Positions 1-9,396 of a stretch of 64,000 bases of DNA are shown piece by piece. The stretch is taken from the NCBI GenBank assembly GCA_036490335.1, contig DASXEB010000017.1, positions 124,001 to 188,000 of the forward strand, read 5' to 3'. The notes beneath the pieces are model-generated. The model made no database searches. It was not told the DNA's origin and saw nothing but the letters and a program-made list of their open reading frames with translations. The DNA is from Palsa-1392 sp036490335. Lineage in GTDB: Bacteria > Verrucomicrobiota > Verrucomicrobiia > Chthoniobacterales > UBA10450. The position numbers and the translations under genes were made by a program. How positions within the stretch are numbered: position 1 is the first letter of the stretch; the number at the start of each line of letters is the position of its first letter.

Positions 1-1
1 G

Positions 2-844
2 GGAGAGGAAACGAACGAAGAGCTTTACTCGTTAGCCGCGCGGCATGAGTTCGACGAGGCCGTGCGAGAACTGCGCGCAGCCGGAATCACGGTGCACGTT
101 TTCGAAGATGACTGCACTCCGGCGAAACCGGATGCGGTTTTTCCGAACAACTGGTTTTCGACTCATCACGACGGCCGGGTTGCCCTCTACCCGATGTGCA
201 TGCCATCGCGACGAAGGGAACGTCGCGCAGACCTGATCGATGGGTTGCGCGAGTTTTACCAAGTCAATGCGATCGTCGATTACACCGATTTCGAAAAGCA
301 GGGCTTGTATCTCGAGGGGACGGGCAGCCTTGTTCTCGATCACGAGCACCATCTCGCTTACGTCGCGCTTTCCGGCCGTTCGCACGAAATGCCTTTGCGG
401 AAATTTTGCGCGGACTTCGACTATGAGCCGGTCACCTTCGCGGCGGCGACGCCTGACGGCCGCGCGATCTACCATACGAATGTCATGCTTTGCGTCGGGT
501 CCGAGTTTGCGCTTGTCGGACTCGACACCATCACTGATGCGAAGGAGCGCGAGCTGATTTGCCGGAAGCTGGACTCGAGTGGCAAGAGAGTGATTGAACT
601 CGGCCACGACCAAATCGCGAACTTCGCCGGGAACGCCCTCGAACTGCAGACGACGGAAGGGAAACTGCTCGTTCTCTCCCGGCGTGCTGCCGCCGCTTTG
701 ACTAACGAACAAAGGAGCGCGGTTGAAAGCTCAGCGCATCTCCTGACGTTGTCATTACCCACCATCGAGCTCGCCGGAGGAAGCGCGCGTTGCATGCTCG
801 CGACCGTTCACCTTCCCTCGCTCCGGCATTCCCCTAACGAATAA
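2..844 (+). CDS. Arginine-deiminase/amidinotransferase-like protein (CtlX type), 5' partial
   Basis: The frame is open to the left edge, so the true start lies outside; about 280 residues remain. The sequence resembles the CtlX branch of the guanidine-group modifying (amidinotransferase/arginine deiminase) fold. Visible hallmarks are FPNNWFSTH, the ALYPMCMPSRRRER stretch, YLEGTGSLVLD (Glu-Gly-Thr-Gly acid site), and the late NFAGNALEL and GGSARCMLA motifs, the last holding the expected nucleophilic Cys near the C-terminus. Such enzymes act on guanidino compounds; the substrate cannot be read from the sequence. The stop codon directly follows a copy of the dispersed GCCTAACGA-type word, so the protein ends Pro-Asn-Glu. 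The family assignment is fairly sure, the substrate unknown. Confidence 0.8.
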   Translation, partial: GEETNEELYSLAARHEFDEAVRELRAAGITVHVFEDDCTPAKPDAVFPNNWFSTHHDGRVALYPMCMPSRRRERRADLIDGLREFYQVNAIVDYTDFEKQGLYLEGTGSLVLDHEHHLAYVALSGRSHEMPLRKFCADFDYEPVTFAAATPDGRAIYHTNVMLCVGSEFALVGLDTITDAKERELICRKLDSSGKRVIELGHDQIANFAGNALELQTTEGKLLVLSRRAAAALTNEQRSAVESSAHLLTLSLPTIELAGGSARCMLATVHLPSLRHSPNE

Positions 845-925
845 AGGACAGACCAAGTCCGCTCGCAAGCCTTCTCAGGAACACAATTTACTTTCTCTGC
901 CCGCCGTCCTGTTTAAGCTTGGTTT

Positions 926-1969
926 ATGCAAAAGACGATGAAGGCGCTGGTGAAGAAGGAAGCGAAACCGGGGCTTTGGCTTGAGGAAGTTCCTGTCCCG
1001 CTGGTGGGCGACGACGACGTGCTCATCCACATCAGAAAGACATCGATCTGCGGCACCGACGTACACATTTACAACTGGGATGCCTGGTCGCAAAAGACCA
1101 TCCCGGTGCCGATGGTCGTCGGGCACGAGTACGTTGGCGTGGTCGAAAAGGTCGGCGCGCGCGTGCAGGGATTCGCGCCGGGCGATTTGGTCACGGGTGA
1201 AGGACATATTGTGTGCGGTCATTGCCGCAATTGTCTCGCCGGGCGCCGGCATCTTTGCCCCAACACAGAGGGTGTGGGTGTGAATCGGCAGGGCGCCTTT
1301 GCCGAGTATCTCGCCATCCCGATGTCCAACGCCTGGCATGCGGATCCGAAGATTCCGCTGGATGTGCTTTCCTGCTTTGACCCGTTAGGCAACGCGACTC
1401 ATACCGCGCTTTCCTTCGATCTTATCGGCGAGGACGTTTTGATCACTGGCGCAGGGCCGATCGGTTGCATGGCGGCGGCAATTTGCCGACATGCCGGAGC
1501 GCGAAATGTCGTGATCACCGACATTAATCCTTATCGGCTCGAGCTCGCGCGAAAGCTCGGCGCCACGCTCGCGCTCGACGTTCGGCAAGCGACGCTCGCC
1601 GACGCGATGCAGCAGCTCGGGATGAAGGAAGGTTTCGATGTTGCGCTCGAAATGTCAGGCAGCCCGAAGGCCATGGCGGACCTGCTGCCGGCGATGTTTC
1701 ACGGCGGGAAGATCGCGTTGTTAGGCATTATGCCGGATACGGCGGCGATCGACTGGAATCTGGTGGTGTTTAATGGCCTAACGATTAAAGGAATCTACGG
1801 GCGCGAAATGTACGAAACCTGGTATAAGATGACGGCAATGATTCAGAGCGGGCTCGACATCTCGCCGGTCATAACTCATCGCTTTCCCTATACCGAGTTC
1901 AAGGAAGCGATTGAGCTCATGAAGTCGGGTAACTCCGGCAAGATCGTGCTCGATTGGAGCAACGCCTAG
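926..1969 (+). CDS. tdh: L-threonine 3-dehydrogenase
   Basis: Zinc-dependent medium-chain dehydrogenase of 347 residues, the family's usual length. It oxidises L-threonine to 2-amino-3-oxobutyrate with NAD+, the first step to glycine and acetyl-CoA. The catalytic zinc site starts at Cys42 (SICGTDVHIYNWD) followed by GHEYVGVV; the structural zinc cysteines are in CGHCRNCLAGRRHLC. The Rossmann glycine motif is GAGPIGCMAA. The C-terminal GIYGREMYETWYKM block is typical of Tdh rather than other polyol dehydrogenases. No kbl (2-amino-3-ketobutyrate ligase) gene is adjacent. It converges with larE, sharing four bases at the stop codons. An in-gene uptake-like word is at 1777. Confidence 0.95.
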   Translation: MQKTMKALVKKEAKPGLWLEEVPVPLVGDDDVLIHIRKTSICGTDVHIYNWDAWSQKTIPVPMVVGHEYVGVVEKVGARVQGFAPGDLVTGEGHIVCGHCRNCLAGRRHLCPNTEGVGVNRQGAFAEYLAIPMSNAWHADPKIPLDVLSCFDPLGNATHTALSFDLIGEDVLITGAGPIGCMAAAICRHAGARNVVITDINPYRLELARKLGATLALDVRQATLADAMQQLGMKEGFDVALEMSGSPKAMADLLPAMFHGGKIALLGIMPDTAAIDWNLVVFNGLTIKGIYGREMYETWYKMTAMIQSGLDISPVITHRFPYTEFKEAIELMKSGNSGKIVLDWSNA

Positions 1970-2787
1970 GTCAATTTGGCCGGGGCGCGATAACCTCGCT
2001 CATCGATCGTCACTTTCTCATAACCAAGACCGCGCAGAGCTGCGCACAACGATCGCGAGACTCCGTCGAGCCGCGGCATCTCATCGGGCAGAATCTCCAG
2101 CCGCGCCTGTGGCCGGCCGCCGAGCACGTGATGTCTCACGCGAAAAACCCGGAAGCCAGAATTGCGCACGACCGTTTCCGCACGTTCGATCATCGCGAGC
2201 GCCGTTTTCGTCACCGGAGTGCCGTGGGCGATGCGGGAACTCAGACATGGCTGAGCGGGGATGCTGGCCGTCGGCAAATGCAAGGCTCGCGAGAGTTGAC
2301 GAATCTCACTTTTCGCCAGACCCACTTCTCTCAGCGGAGCCAGCACCTGAAATTCGGCCGCCGCTTCACGGCCGGGACGCACCTGGCGTGCGTCATCCGC
2401 GTTTTCGCCGTAGGCGATGGCGCGGAAACCACGGTCGCGGGCGATAGCCCGCAGCTTTTGGAAGAGTTCGGCCTTGCAAAAATAACATCGGTTGATCGGA
2501 TTGCTCGCGTAATTGGGATCGCTCAATTCGTTTGTCGGAATGATTTCAATCCTCGCGCCAATCGAGCGCGCCAGATCGATCGCGTCCTGCAATGACTGGC
2601 GCGGCAGGCTGGGACTGTCGGCAATCACTCCCAGGCATTTTTCGCCGAGAGTCTCAGCGGCGACGGCAAGAAGCAGGGAACTGTCAACGCCACCGGAATA
2701 AGCGACGAGCAAGGGCGTCTGAAGGAGCAAGAGTTCACGCAAGGCCTCCAGTTTCTTCGTCGCGCGATCAACTTCGCTCACGCGCAA
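1966..2787 (-). CDS. larE: LarE-type ATP-dependent sacrificial sulfur transferase
   Basis: 273-residue PP-loop ATPase with SGGVDSS at residues 31-37. Cys181 in AQPCLSSRI matches the cysteine that LarE sacrifices to put sulfur on the nickel-pincer cofactor precursor of lactate racemase; CYFC at 101-104 is a further cysteine pair. The ENADDARQVRPGR motif is typical of the family. No larB, larC or larA is visible nearby, so its role in pincer-cofactor synthesis rests on family membership only; some homologues are stand-alone. It converges with tdh. Confidence 0.85.
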   Translation of the reverse strand: MRVSEVDRATKKLEALRELLLLQTPLLVAYSGGVDSSLLLAVAAETLGEKCLGVIADSPSLPRQSLQDAIDLARSIGARIEIIPTNELSDPNYASNPINRCYFCKAELFQKLRAIARDRGFRAIAYGENADDARQVRPGREAAAEFQVLAPLREVGLAKSEIRQLSRALHLPTASIPAQPCLSSRIAHGTPVTKTALAMIERAETVVRNSGFRVFRVRHHVLGGRPQARLEILPDEMPRLDGVSRSLCAALRGLGYEKVTIDERGYRAPAKLT

Positions 2788-2816
2788 AGCTAGCGTCGCC
2801 TGCCCCTGGCGACAAG

Positions 2817-3173
2817 TCAGGCCGGGTTCTCGCCCTTTAGGACGCCAAGCTGAGTTTTTAAGTTGGCGTTGCGCTCGTTTAATTTTTGCAGTCTCAACTG
2901 CCAGCGGTGAATTTGAATGTTCAACTGATTGACGTAACCGGTGATCTCCTTTAGCTGCGATTCGTTCTCGACGATTTGACGCCTTAGCTCTTCCTCACGG
3001 GCGACGAAGCCGGTGGGGGAAGATTTCGACACCGTCTCGTGATCACGCTGTTGGGTTTCTTCGGCAGCGCCGGACTCGAGAGTCAATTCGCCGGCGGATT
3101 GAGCACAAACCGGATGTGACTTCTGTTCTCCAACTGAGAAGGGATCGTTTGCCGATTCGGAAGCCTCGTGCAC
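2817..3173 (-). CDS. Hypothetical coiled-coil protein
   Basis: 118 residues from a GTG start. I do not recognise a family. The N-terminal half is polar and low in complexity. The C-terminal half (about residues 58-112) is a run of hydrophobic heptads rich in Glu, Gln, Asn and Leu (EEELRRQIVENESQLKE and onward), which predicts a coiled coil, perhaps a small oligomerising protein. It sits between larE and dnaK on the strand opposite to dnaK, so its upstream region is shared with the chaperone promoter region. It could be a real small gene or a chance ORF; the coiled-coil pattern and intergenic location favour a gene. Confidence 0.5.
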   Translation of the reverse strand: MHEASESANDPFSVGEQKSHPVCAQSAGELTLESGAAEETQQRDHETVSKSSPTGFVAREEELRRQIVENESQLKEITGYVNQLNIQIHRWQLRLQKLNERNANLKTQLGVLKGENPA

Positions 3174-3315
3174 GACCCTCTAAATAAGCAGCCTTCATAC
3201 CACCCTATTGCGAGACTCATTGTCCCTCAGCCACCGGGAAACGCGATATTTGTTGGGACAAACGGTCTCTTTCACGAAACCATTCTTCTAACGGCGATTC
3301 CGTTTACATCCACAT

Positions 3316-3331
3316 TCTCAACAACTTGAGA
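3316..3331. promoter_or_regulatory. Inverted repeat upstream of dnaK
   Basis: TCTCAA-CAAC-TTGAGA, a perfect 6-bp inverted repeat with a 4-base centre, lies about 60 bases before the dnaK start. No CIRCE operator (TTAGCACTC-N9-GAGTGCTAA) is present in front of dnaK or groES, so heat-shock control here is not the usual HrcA type. A role as operator or in the 5' leader is only a guess. Confidence 0.25.
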
Positions 3332-3392
3332 TCTACACCCTTTCAAGGAACGAAGTTTGCTAAAGGGAAACGACAGAAAGAACTGTAATCTA

Positions 3393-5345
<1,953 letters not shown>

Positions 5346-5459
5346 ATTTAATGGTTGGCCTAACGAGTCAACCTAACGAACACAAGATTTACCGGTCGCT
5401 GGATGCAGGTGCATCCGGCATTTCGGTAGTAAACCAAAAACAAGGAGTAAGTCACACAT
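5346..5459 (+). promoter_or_regulatory. dnaK-groES intergenic region with two direct GCCTAACGA-type words and a small hairpin
   Basis: Two direct copies of the CCTAACGA word sit 13 bases apart (5359 and 5372). They are followed by the inverted repeat GGATGC-AGGT-GCATCC. A good ribosome binding site (AAGGAG, about 5442) precedes groES. No CIRCE-like operator is seen. Confidence 0.45.
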
Positions 5460-5753
5460 ATGGCAATTAATGTAAGACCTCTCGGCGACCGGGTGCTGGT
5501 GCAACCGATCGAAGAGAAGGAAACCAAAAAGGGCGGCATCATCATTCCCGATACCGCCAAGGAAAAACCGCAGGAAGGCAACGTCGTTGCTCTCGGCACT
5601 GGAAAAGTCGATGACAACGGCAAGAAAGTCGAGTTCACCGTGAAGAAGGGCGACAAAGTCCTGATCTCAAAATACGGTGGAACCGAAATCAAGGTCGACG
5701 GTGAGTCCTATCTCATCATGCGCGAGGACGACATCCTCGGCATCATCGGCTAA
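5460..5753 (+). CDS. groS: Co-chaperonin GroES
   Basis: 97 residues, typical length. It contains NVRPLGDRVLVQPIEEKETKKGGIIIPDTAKEKPQ, split here as the N-terminal barrel start and the mobile loop that docks on GroEL, and ends with the conserved EDDILGIIG. It caps the GroEL chamber during folding. A strong ribosome binding site precedes the start. GroEL begins 51 bases downstream, so the two almost certainly form an operon. Confidence 0.98.
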   Translation: MAINVRPLGDRVLVQPIEEKETKKGGIIIPDTAKEKPQEGNVVALGTGKVDDNGKKVEFTVKKGDKVLISKYGGTEIKVDGESYLIMREDDILGIIG

Positions 5754-5804
5754 GCCTTAGCCTAACGAATAAAGGAACAACCAAACAGAAAGTAACAGAC
5801 ACTT

Positions 5805-7457
5805 ATGGCAGCTAAACAATTACAATTCGATGAGAGCGCGCGGCACGCGTTGCTCCGCGGCGTCGAGAAACTCTCACGCGCCGTCAAAGCGACGCTCGGA
5901 CCGAGCGGCCGCAACGTTATCCTCGACAAGAAATTCGGCAGCCCCACGATCACCAAGGATGGTGTGACTGTGGCGAAGGAAATCGAGCTCGAAGATCCTT
6001 ACGAAAACATGGGCGCCCAGCTCGTCCGCGAAGTCGCCTCCAAGACTTCCGACATCGCTGGCGACGGCACCACGACCGCGACCGTCCTCGCCGAGTCCAT
6101 CTACAAAGAAGGTCTCCGCAACGTCACCGCCGGCGCGAATCCCACTTCGCTCCAGCGTGGCATTAACCAGGCCGTCGAAGCCGTCGTCGCCGAGCTGACG
6201 AAGATCTCGAAGAAAGTCAGCGACCGCAGCGAGATCGCGCAGGTTGCGACCGTCTCGGCCAACTGGGACAAAACGATCGGCGAGATCATCGCCGACGCGA
6301 TGGACAAAGTCGGCAAAGACGGCACCATCACGGTGGAAGAAGCCAAGTCGATCGAAACCAGCCTCGACGTCGTCGAAGGCATGCAGTTCGACAAAGGCTA
6401 TCTCTCGCCCTACTTCGTCACCAATGCCGAAGCGATGGAAGCCGTGCTCGAGAATCCGTACATCCTCATCCACGAGAAAAAAATCTCGAGCCTGAAGGAC
6501 ATGCTCCCGCTCCTTGAGAAAGTAGCGAAAGCCGGTCGTCCGCTCCTCATCATCGCGGAAGACGTCGAAGGCGAAGCTCTCGCGACCTTGGTCGTGAACA
6601 AACTCCGCGGCACCTTGCAGGTCGCAGCGGTGAAAGCTCCGGGTTTCGGCGATCGCCGTAAAGCGATGCTGGAAGACCTCGCGGTCCTCACCGGCGGCCA
6701 GTGCATCACCGAAGACCTCGGCATCAAACTCGAAAACGTGAAGCTCGAAGACCTCGGCCGCACGAAGAGAGTCACGATCGACAAGGAAAACACCACCATC
6801 GTCGAAGGCGAAGGCAAGCAGTCCGACATCCAGGGCCGCGTCAGCCAGATCCGTCGCCAAATTGAGGAAACCACCTCCGATTACGATCGCGAGAAACTCC
6901 AGGAACGCCTCGCGAAATTGGCCGGCGGCGTAGCCGTCATTAACGTCGGCGCCGCGACTGAGACCGAGATGAAAGAGAAGAAAGCTCGTGTCGAAGACGC
7001 GTTGCACGCCACTCGCGCCGCAGTCGAGGAAGGCATCGTCCCTGGCGGCGGTGTCGCACTCATCCGTGCGCAGAAAGCGCTCGATCATCTCAAGCTCGAA
7101 GGCGACGAAGCCGTCGGCGTGGCGATCATTCGCCGCGCGATCGAAGAGCCGCTCCGCACCCTGGCCGATAACGCCGGACAGGAAGGCGCCCTGATCGTGC
7201 AGGAAGTGAAGAAGCGCAAAGGCAACGAAGGTTACAACGTCGCGACCGAGAAATACGAAGACCTGGTCAAAGCCGGCGTCGTCGATCCGACCAAAGTGAC
7301 CCGGAGCGCGTTGCAAAACGCGGCCTCGATCAGCGGCCTGCTCCTCACGACCGAAGCAGTCATCACCGAAGCGCCTGAGAAAGAAAAAGGCGGCGGCGGT
7401 GGCGGCATGCCCGGCGGCATGGGCGGGATGGGTGGCATGGGCGGCATGGATTACTAA
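5805..7457 (+). CDS. groL: Chaperonin GroEL (Hsp60)
   Basis: 550 residues. It shows the equatorial ATP-site motif GDGTTTATVLAESI, the LGPSGRNVILDKKFGSP start of the equatorial domain, AVKAPGFGDRRKAMLEDLA of the apical domain, and a Gly-Met-rich tail (GGMGGMGGMGGMDY). It is the ATP-driven folding chamber partner of GroES. The early sequence (AAKQLQFDESARHALLRGVEKLSRAVKATLGP) is somewhat different from the most common 'AKDIKFG' form but fully chaperonin-like. A copy of the dispersed word, extended to CCTAACGAATAAAGGA, lies at 5761 in the groES-groEL gap. A terminator follows the gene. Confidence 0.98.
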   Translation: MAAKQLQFDESARHALLRGVEKLSRAVKATLGPSGRNVILDKKFGSPTITKDGVTVAKEIELEDPYENMGAQLVREVASKTSDIAGDGTTTATVLAESIYKEGLRNVTAGANPTSLQRGINQAVEAVVAELTKISKKVSDRSEIAQVATVSANWDKTIGEIIADAMDKVGKDGTITVEEAKSIETSLDVVEGMQFDKGYLSPYFVTNAEAMEAVLENPYILIHEKKISSLKDMLPLLEKVAKAGRPLLIIAEDVEGEALATLVVNKLRGTLQVAAVKAPGFGDRRKAMLEDLAVLTGGQCITEDLGIKLENVKLEDLGRTKRVTIDKENTTIVEGEGKQSDIQGRVSQIRRQIEETTSDYDREKLQERLAKLAGGVAVINVGAATETEMKEKKARVEDALHATRAAVEEGIVPGGGVALIRAQKALDHLKLEGDEAVGVAIIRRAIEEPLRTLADNAGQEGALIVQEVKKRKGNEGYNVATEKYEDLVKAGVVDPTKVTRSALQNAASISGLLLTTEAVITEAPEKEKGGGGGGMPGGMGGMGGMGGMDY

Positions 7458-7493
7458 GTCCAGGAGCTACTCGCTAACTCTAACAATCAACCG

Positions 7494-7527
7494 CAGCCGG
7501 GCTTCGCAAGGAGCCCGGCTGTTTTTG
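7494..7527 (+). terminator. Rho-independent terminator after groEL
   Basis: CAGCCGGGCT pairs perfectly with AGCCCGGCTG (7494-7503 with 7512-7521) around an 8-base loop and is followed by GTTTTTGTTT. This is a textbook intrinsic terminator ending the groES-groEL transcript. Confidence 0.9.
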
Positions 7528-7858
7528 TTTGAAGCGGCACGCTTTTCTTTGCCGCGGCTTTGGCTTGGTTGAGCGCACCGGTCCAAAGCATATTGGCCTG
7601 TTTAGAAACAAGTCTGGAGACTGACTATCGCTGCCTGCCAACGCTCCATCGCTGGTTACAAGGCAAAAAACTTGGTTAAGGAAGCCATCGCCTTAACCAA
7701 GGTGATCGGAAACTTGGGCAAGGTAATCGGCTTTTTGGACAAAGTCGGCAGCGCGGGGGCAGCTCACTCCCGTTTGCTCTTGATGGCGGTATTGTCAACA
7801 AGTTGCCGCCGGAAAAAATCTGCTTGCCTAACGAGTATAACCCCTATCTTGGAAGCCA
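7528..7858. other. Non-coding stretch with a perfect 11-bp inverted repeat
   Basis: No convincing gene is present. At 7671-7701, CTTGGTTAAGG and CCTTAACCAAG form a perfect 11-bp inverted repeat around a 9-base spacer, a possible operator or hairpin. It is followed by two imperfect 21-bp direct repeats (7697-7717 and 7718-7738). A short ORF from 7672 translates through these repeats but runs into the next gene and looks spurious. A copy of the GCCTAACGA word, extended by GTATA, lies at 7826, 25 bases before the next start. Confidence 0.5.
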
Positions 7859-8554
7859 ATGAGGACCCTTGGCATTATCGGCGGGATCGGGCCGGAGACG
7901 ACGGTTGAATATTACCGACGGCTGATCGCGGCTTATCGCCCACGGCAGCCGGAGCGGCGCGGACCGTCGGTGATAATCAACAGCATCGATAACAAGCGAC
8001 TGGTCGATCTCGTGGTCGCCGGCGCGTTCGCGGAGTTGACCGATTTTTTGGTCGAGGAAATCGAACGCGTGGCCCGCGCCGGGGCCGGTCTCGCCCTGAT
8101 CGCGGCGAACACGCCGCATCTCGTGTTCGACGACGTGCAGGACCGCGCGCCGATGCCGATGTTGAGCATCGTGACGGCGACGCGCGACGCGGCGGCGGCG
8201 AGAGGGTTACGGCGGCTGGCGCTTTTCGGGACGCGTTTCACGATGGAGGCGAGGTTTTTTCCGGATGCGATGCAGGCGCGCGGGATCGCGGTCGTGGTGC
8301 CGAACGAGAAAGAGCAGGCTTACATTCACGACAAATACATGAACGAGCTTTTCGTCGGCACGGTGCGGCCGGAGACGCGAAGGCGCTTGCTCGAGATCGC
8401 GGAGGCGATGCGGACCCGGGAAGGCGCCGACGCGCTCGTGCTCGGCGGGACGGAGTTGTCCCTCATCCTGCGCCGGCCGACCGCCGCCGGCCTCCCGGTG
8501 CTCGACACGACTCAAATCCATGTCGAGGCCGCGGTCGAATGGCTCCTCGCCTGA
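7859..8554 (+). CDS. Aspartate/glutamate racemase-family protein lacking both catalytic cysteines
   Basis: 231 residues with the N-terminal LGIIGGIGPETTVEYYRRL signature of the amino-acid racemase (Asp/Glu racemase, YgeA-like) superfamily. In active cofactor-independent racemases one Cys sits in a CNT motif and another in GCTE. Here those positions read AANTPH and LGGTEL, so both thiols are missing. The rest of the fold looks complete (SIVTATRDAAAARGLRRLALFGTRFTM; final QIHVEAAVEWLL). It may bind a dicarboxylic amino acid without racemising it or catalyse a different reaction. The downstream word CCTAACGAGTATAGG begins 9 bases after the stop. Confidence 0.8.
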   Translation: MRTLGIIGGIGPETTVEYYRRLIAAYRPRQPERRGPSVIINSIDNKRLVDLVVAGAFAELTDFLVEEIERVARAGAGLALIAANTPHLVFDDVQDRAPMPMLSIVTATRDAAAARGLRRLALFGTRFTMEARFFPDAMQARGIAVVVPNEKEQAYIHDKYMNELFVGTVRPETRRRLLEIAEAMRTREGADALVLGGTELSLILRRPTAAGLPVLDTTQIHVEAAVEWLLA

Positions 8555-8587
8555 GGAGCACGCCTAACGAGTATAGGTCTGGCGAAG

Positions 8588-9274
8588 TTATTTCCTGGTC
8601 CGCGGGGCGCTGATCGAGTAACCGACGTAGCGCTGGGTCTGGATGAGGGGCTGGTCGAACTCGGAGTCGATCTTTTTGCGCAACCGGGTGATGAAGATCT
8701 CGACCGTGCGGGTGTCGTACTCATGTTCGCGCTGCCAGATTCTTTCGCAGAGTTCCGTCCTGGAAAAAACGCGGCCCGGCTCTTCCATCAGGACCTGGAG
8801 AACGTCGAACTCGCGCGGCGAAAGCAGGATTTCCCGGCCCGCGCGCATGACGTGGCGATGCTGCACGTCCATTTGCAGGTCGGCGACTTTCAAAAGGTCG
8901 TGCGCGGTAGGAGTGGAGGACCGGCGGCCGACGGCTTCGACGCGCGCCATCAGCTCGTTCATCGCAAACGGCTTTGACAAGTAATCGTCGGCGCCGCCTT
9001 TCAAACCTTTGACTCGGTCGTCCACGTCGCCGCTGGCGGTGAGGATCAGAATGCGCGCGGTCGAGTGCGCTTTGCGCAAGCGGGCGAGGACTGAGAAACC
9101 ATCCATGCCCGGCAGGTGAATGTCGAGCACGATGAGGTCGGGCGGATTGAAAAGCGCGGCTTCCAAACCTTGCGCGCCGTCGTTGCAACCGCTCGCTTCG
9201 TGATTGGCGCGCTCGAGCTCGCGGGTGATTTGGCGCACGAGGCGGGCATCGTCGTCGATCACAAGAACACGCAT
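8588..9274 (-). CDS. OmpR/PhoB-family response regulator
   Basis: 228 residues. The receiver domain shows the acidic pocket DDD (residues 7-9), phospho-acceptor Asp51 in LIVLDIHLPGMDG, and the conserved Lys in LSKPF. A winged-helix DNA-binding domain follows (SPREFDVLQVLMEEPGRVFSRTELCERIW and EIFITRLRKKID). It is transcribed away from the Tricorn gene (divergent, about 120 bases apart). No kinase is adjacent; the GAF histidine kinase at 13.7 kb is the closest candidate in the window but there is no direct evidence of pairing. Confidence 0.92.
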   Translation of the reverse strand: MRVLVIDDDARLVRQITRELERANHEASGCNDGAQGLEAALFNPPDLIVLDIHLPGMDGFSVLARLRKAHSTARILILTASGDVDDRVKGLKGGADDYLSKPFAMNELMARVEAVGRRSSTPTAHDLLKVADLQMDVQHRHVMRAGREILLSPREFDVLQVLMEEPGRVFSRTELCERIWQREHEYDTRTVEIFITRLRKKIDSEFDQPLIQTQRYVGYSISAPRTRK

Positions 9275-9396
9275 GCCTTAGCTGAGCGAAAAATCATTTG
9301 CGCGCAAACGCCAAAGCCGCGCGAAAAGTTGAATCCAATTTTGCGGTTGCATCCATCTTATTCGACGGCAGCTTCCACTTCCAATTCATTGTTCTT

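Noticed and set aside
3174..3392. CIRCE operator upstream of dnaK
   Set aside because: No TTAGCACTC-N9-GAGTGCTAA match was found on either strand here or before groES.
5874..7316. 480-residue open frame antisense to groEL
   Set aside because: It is a shadow of the GroEL gene caused by GC-rich third positions; the translation has biased composition and no recognisable domain.
7672..7908. 78-residue ORF after groEL
   Set aside because: It starts in an inverted repeat, runs through imperfect repeats and overlaps the racemase-like gene in another frame.
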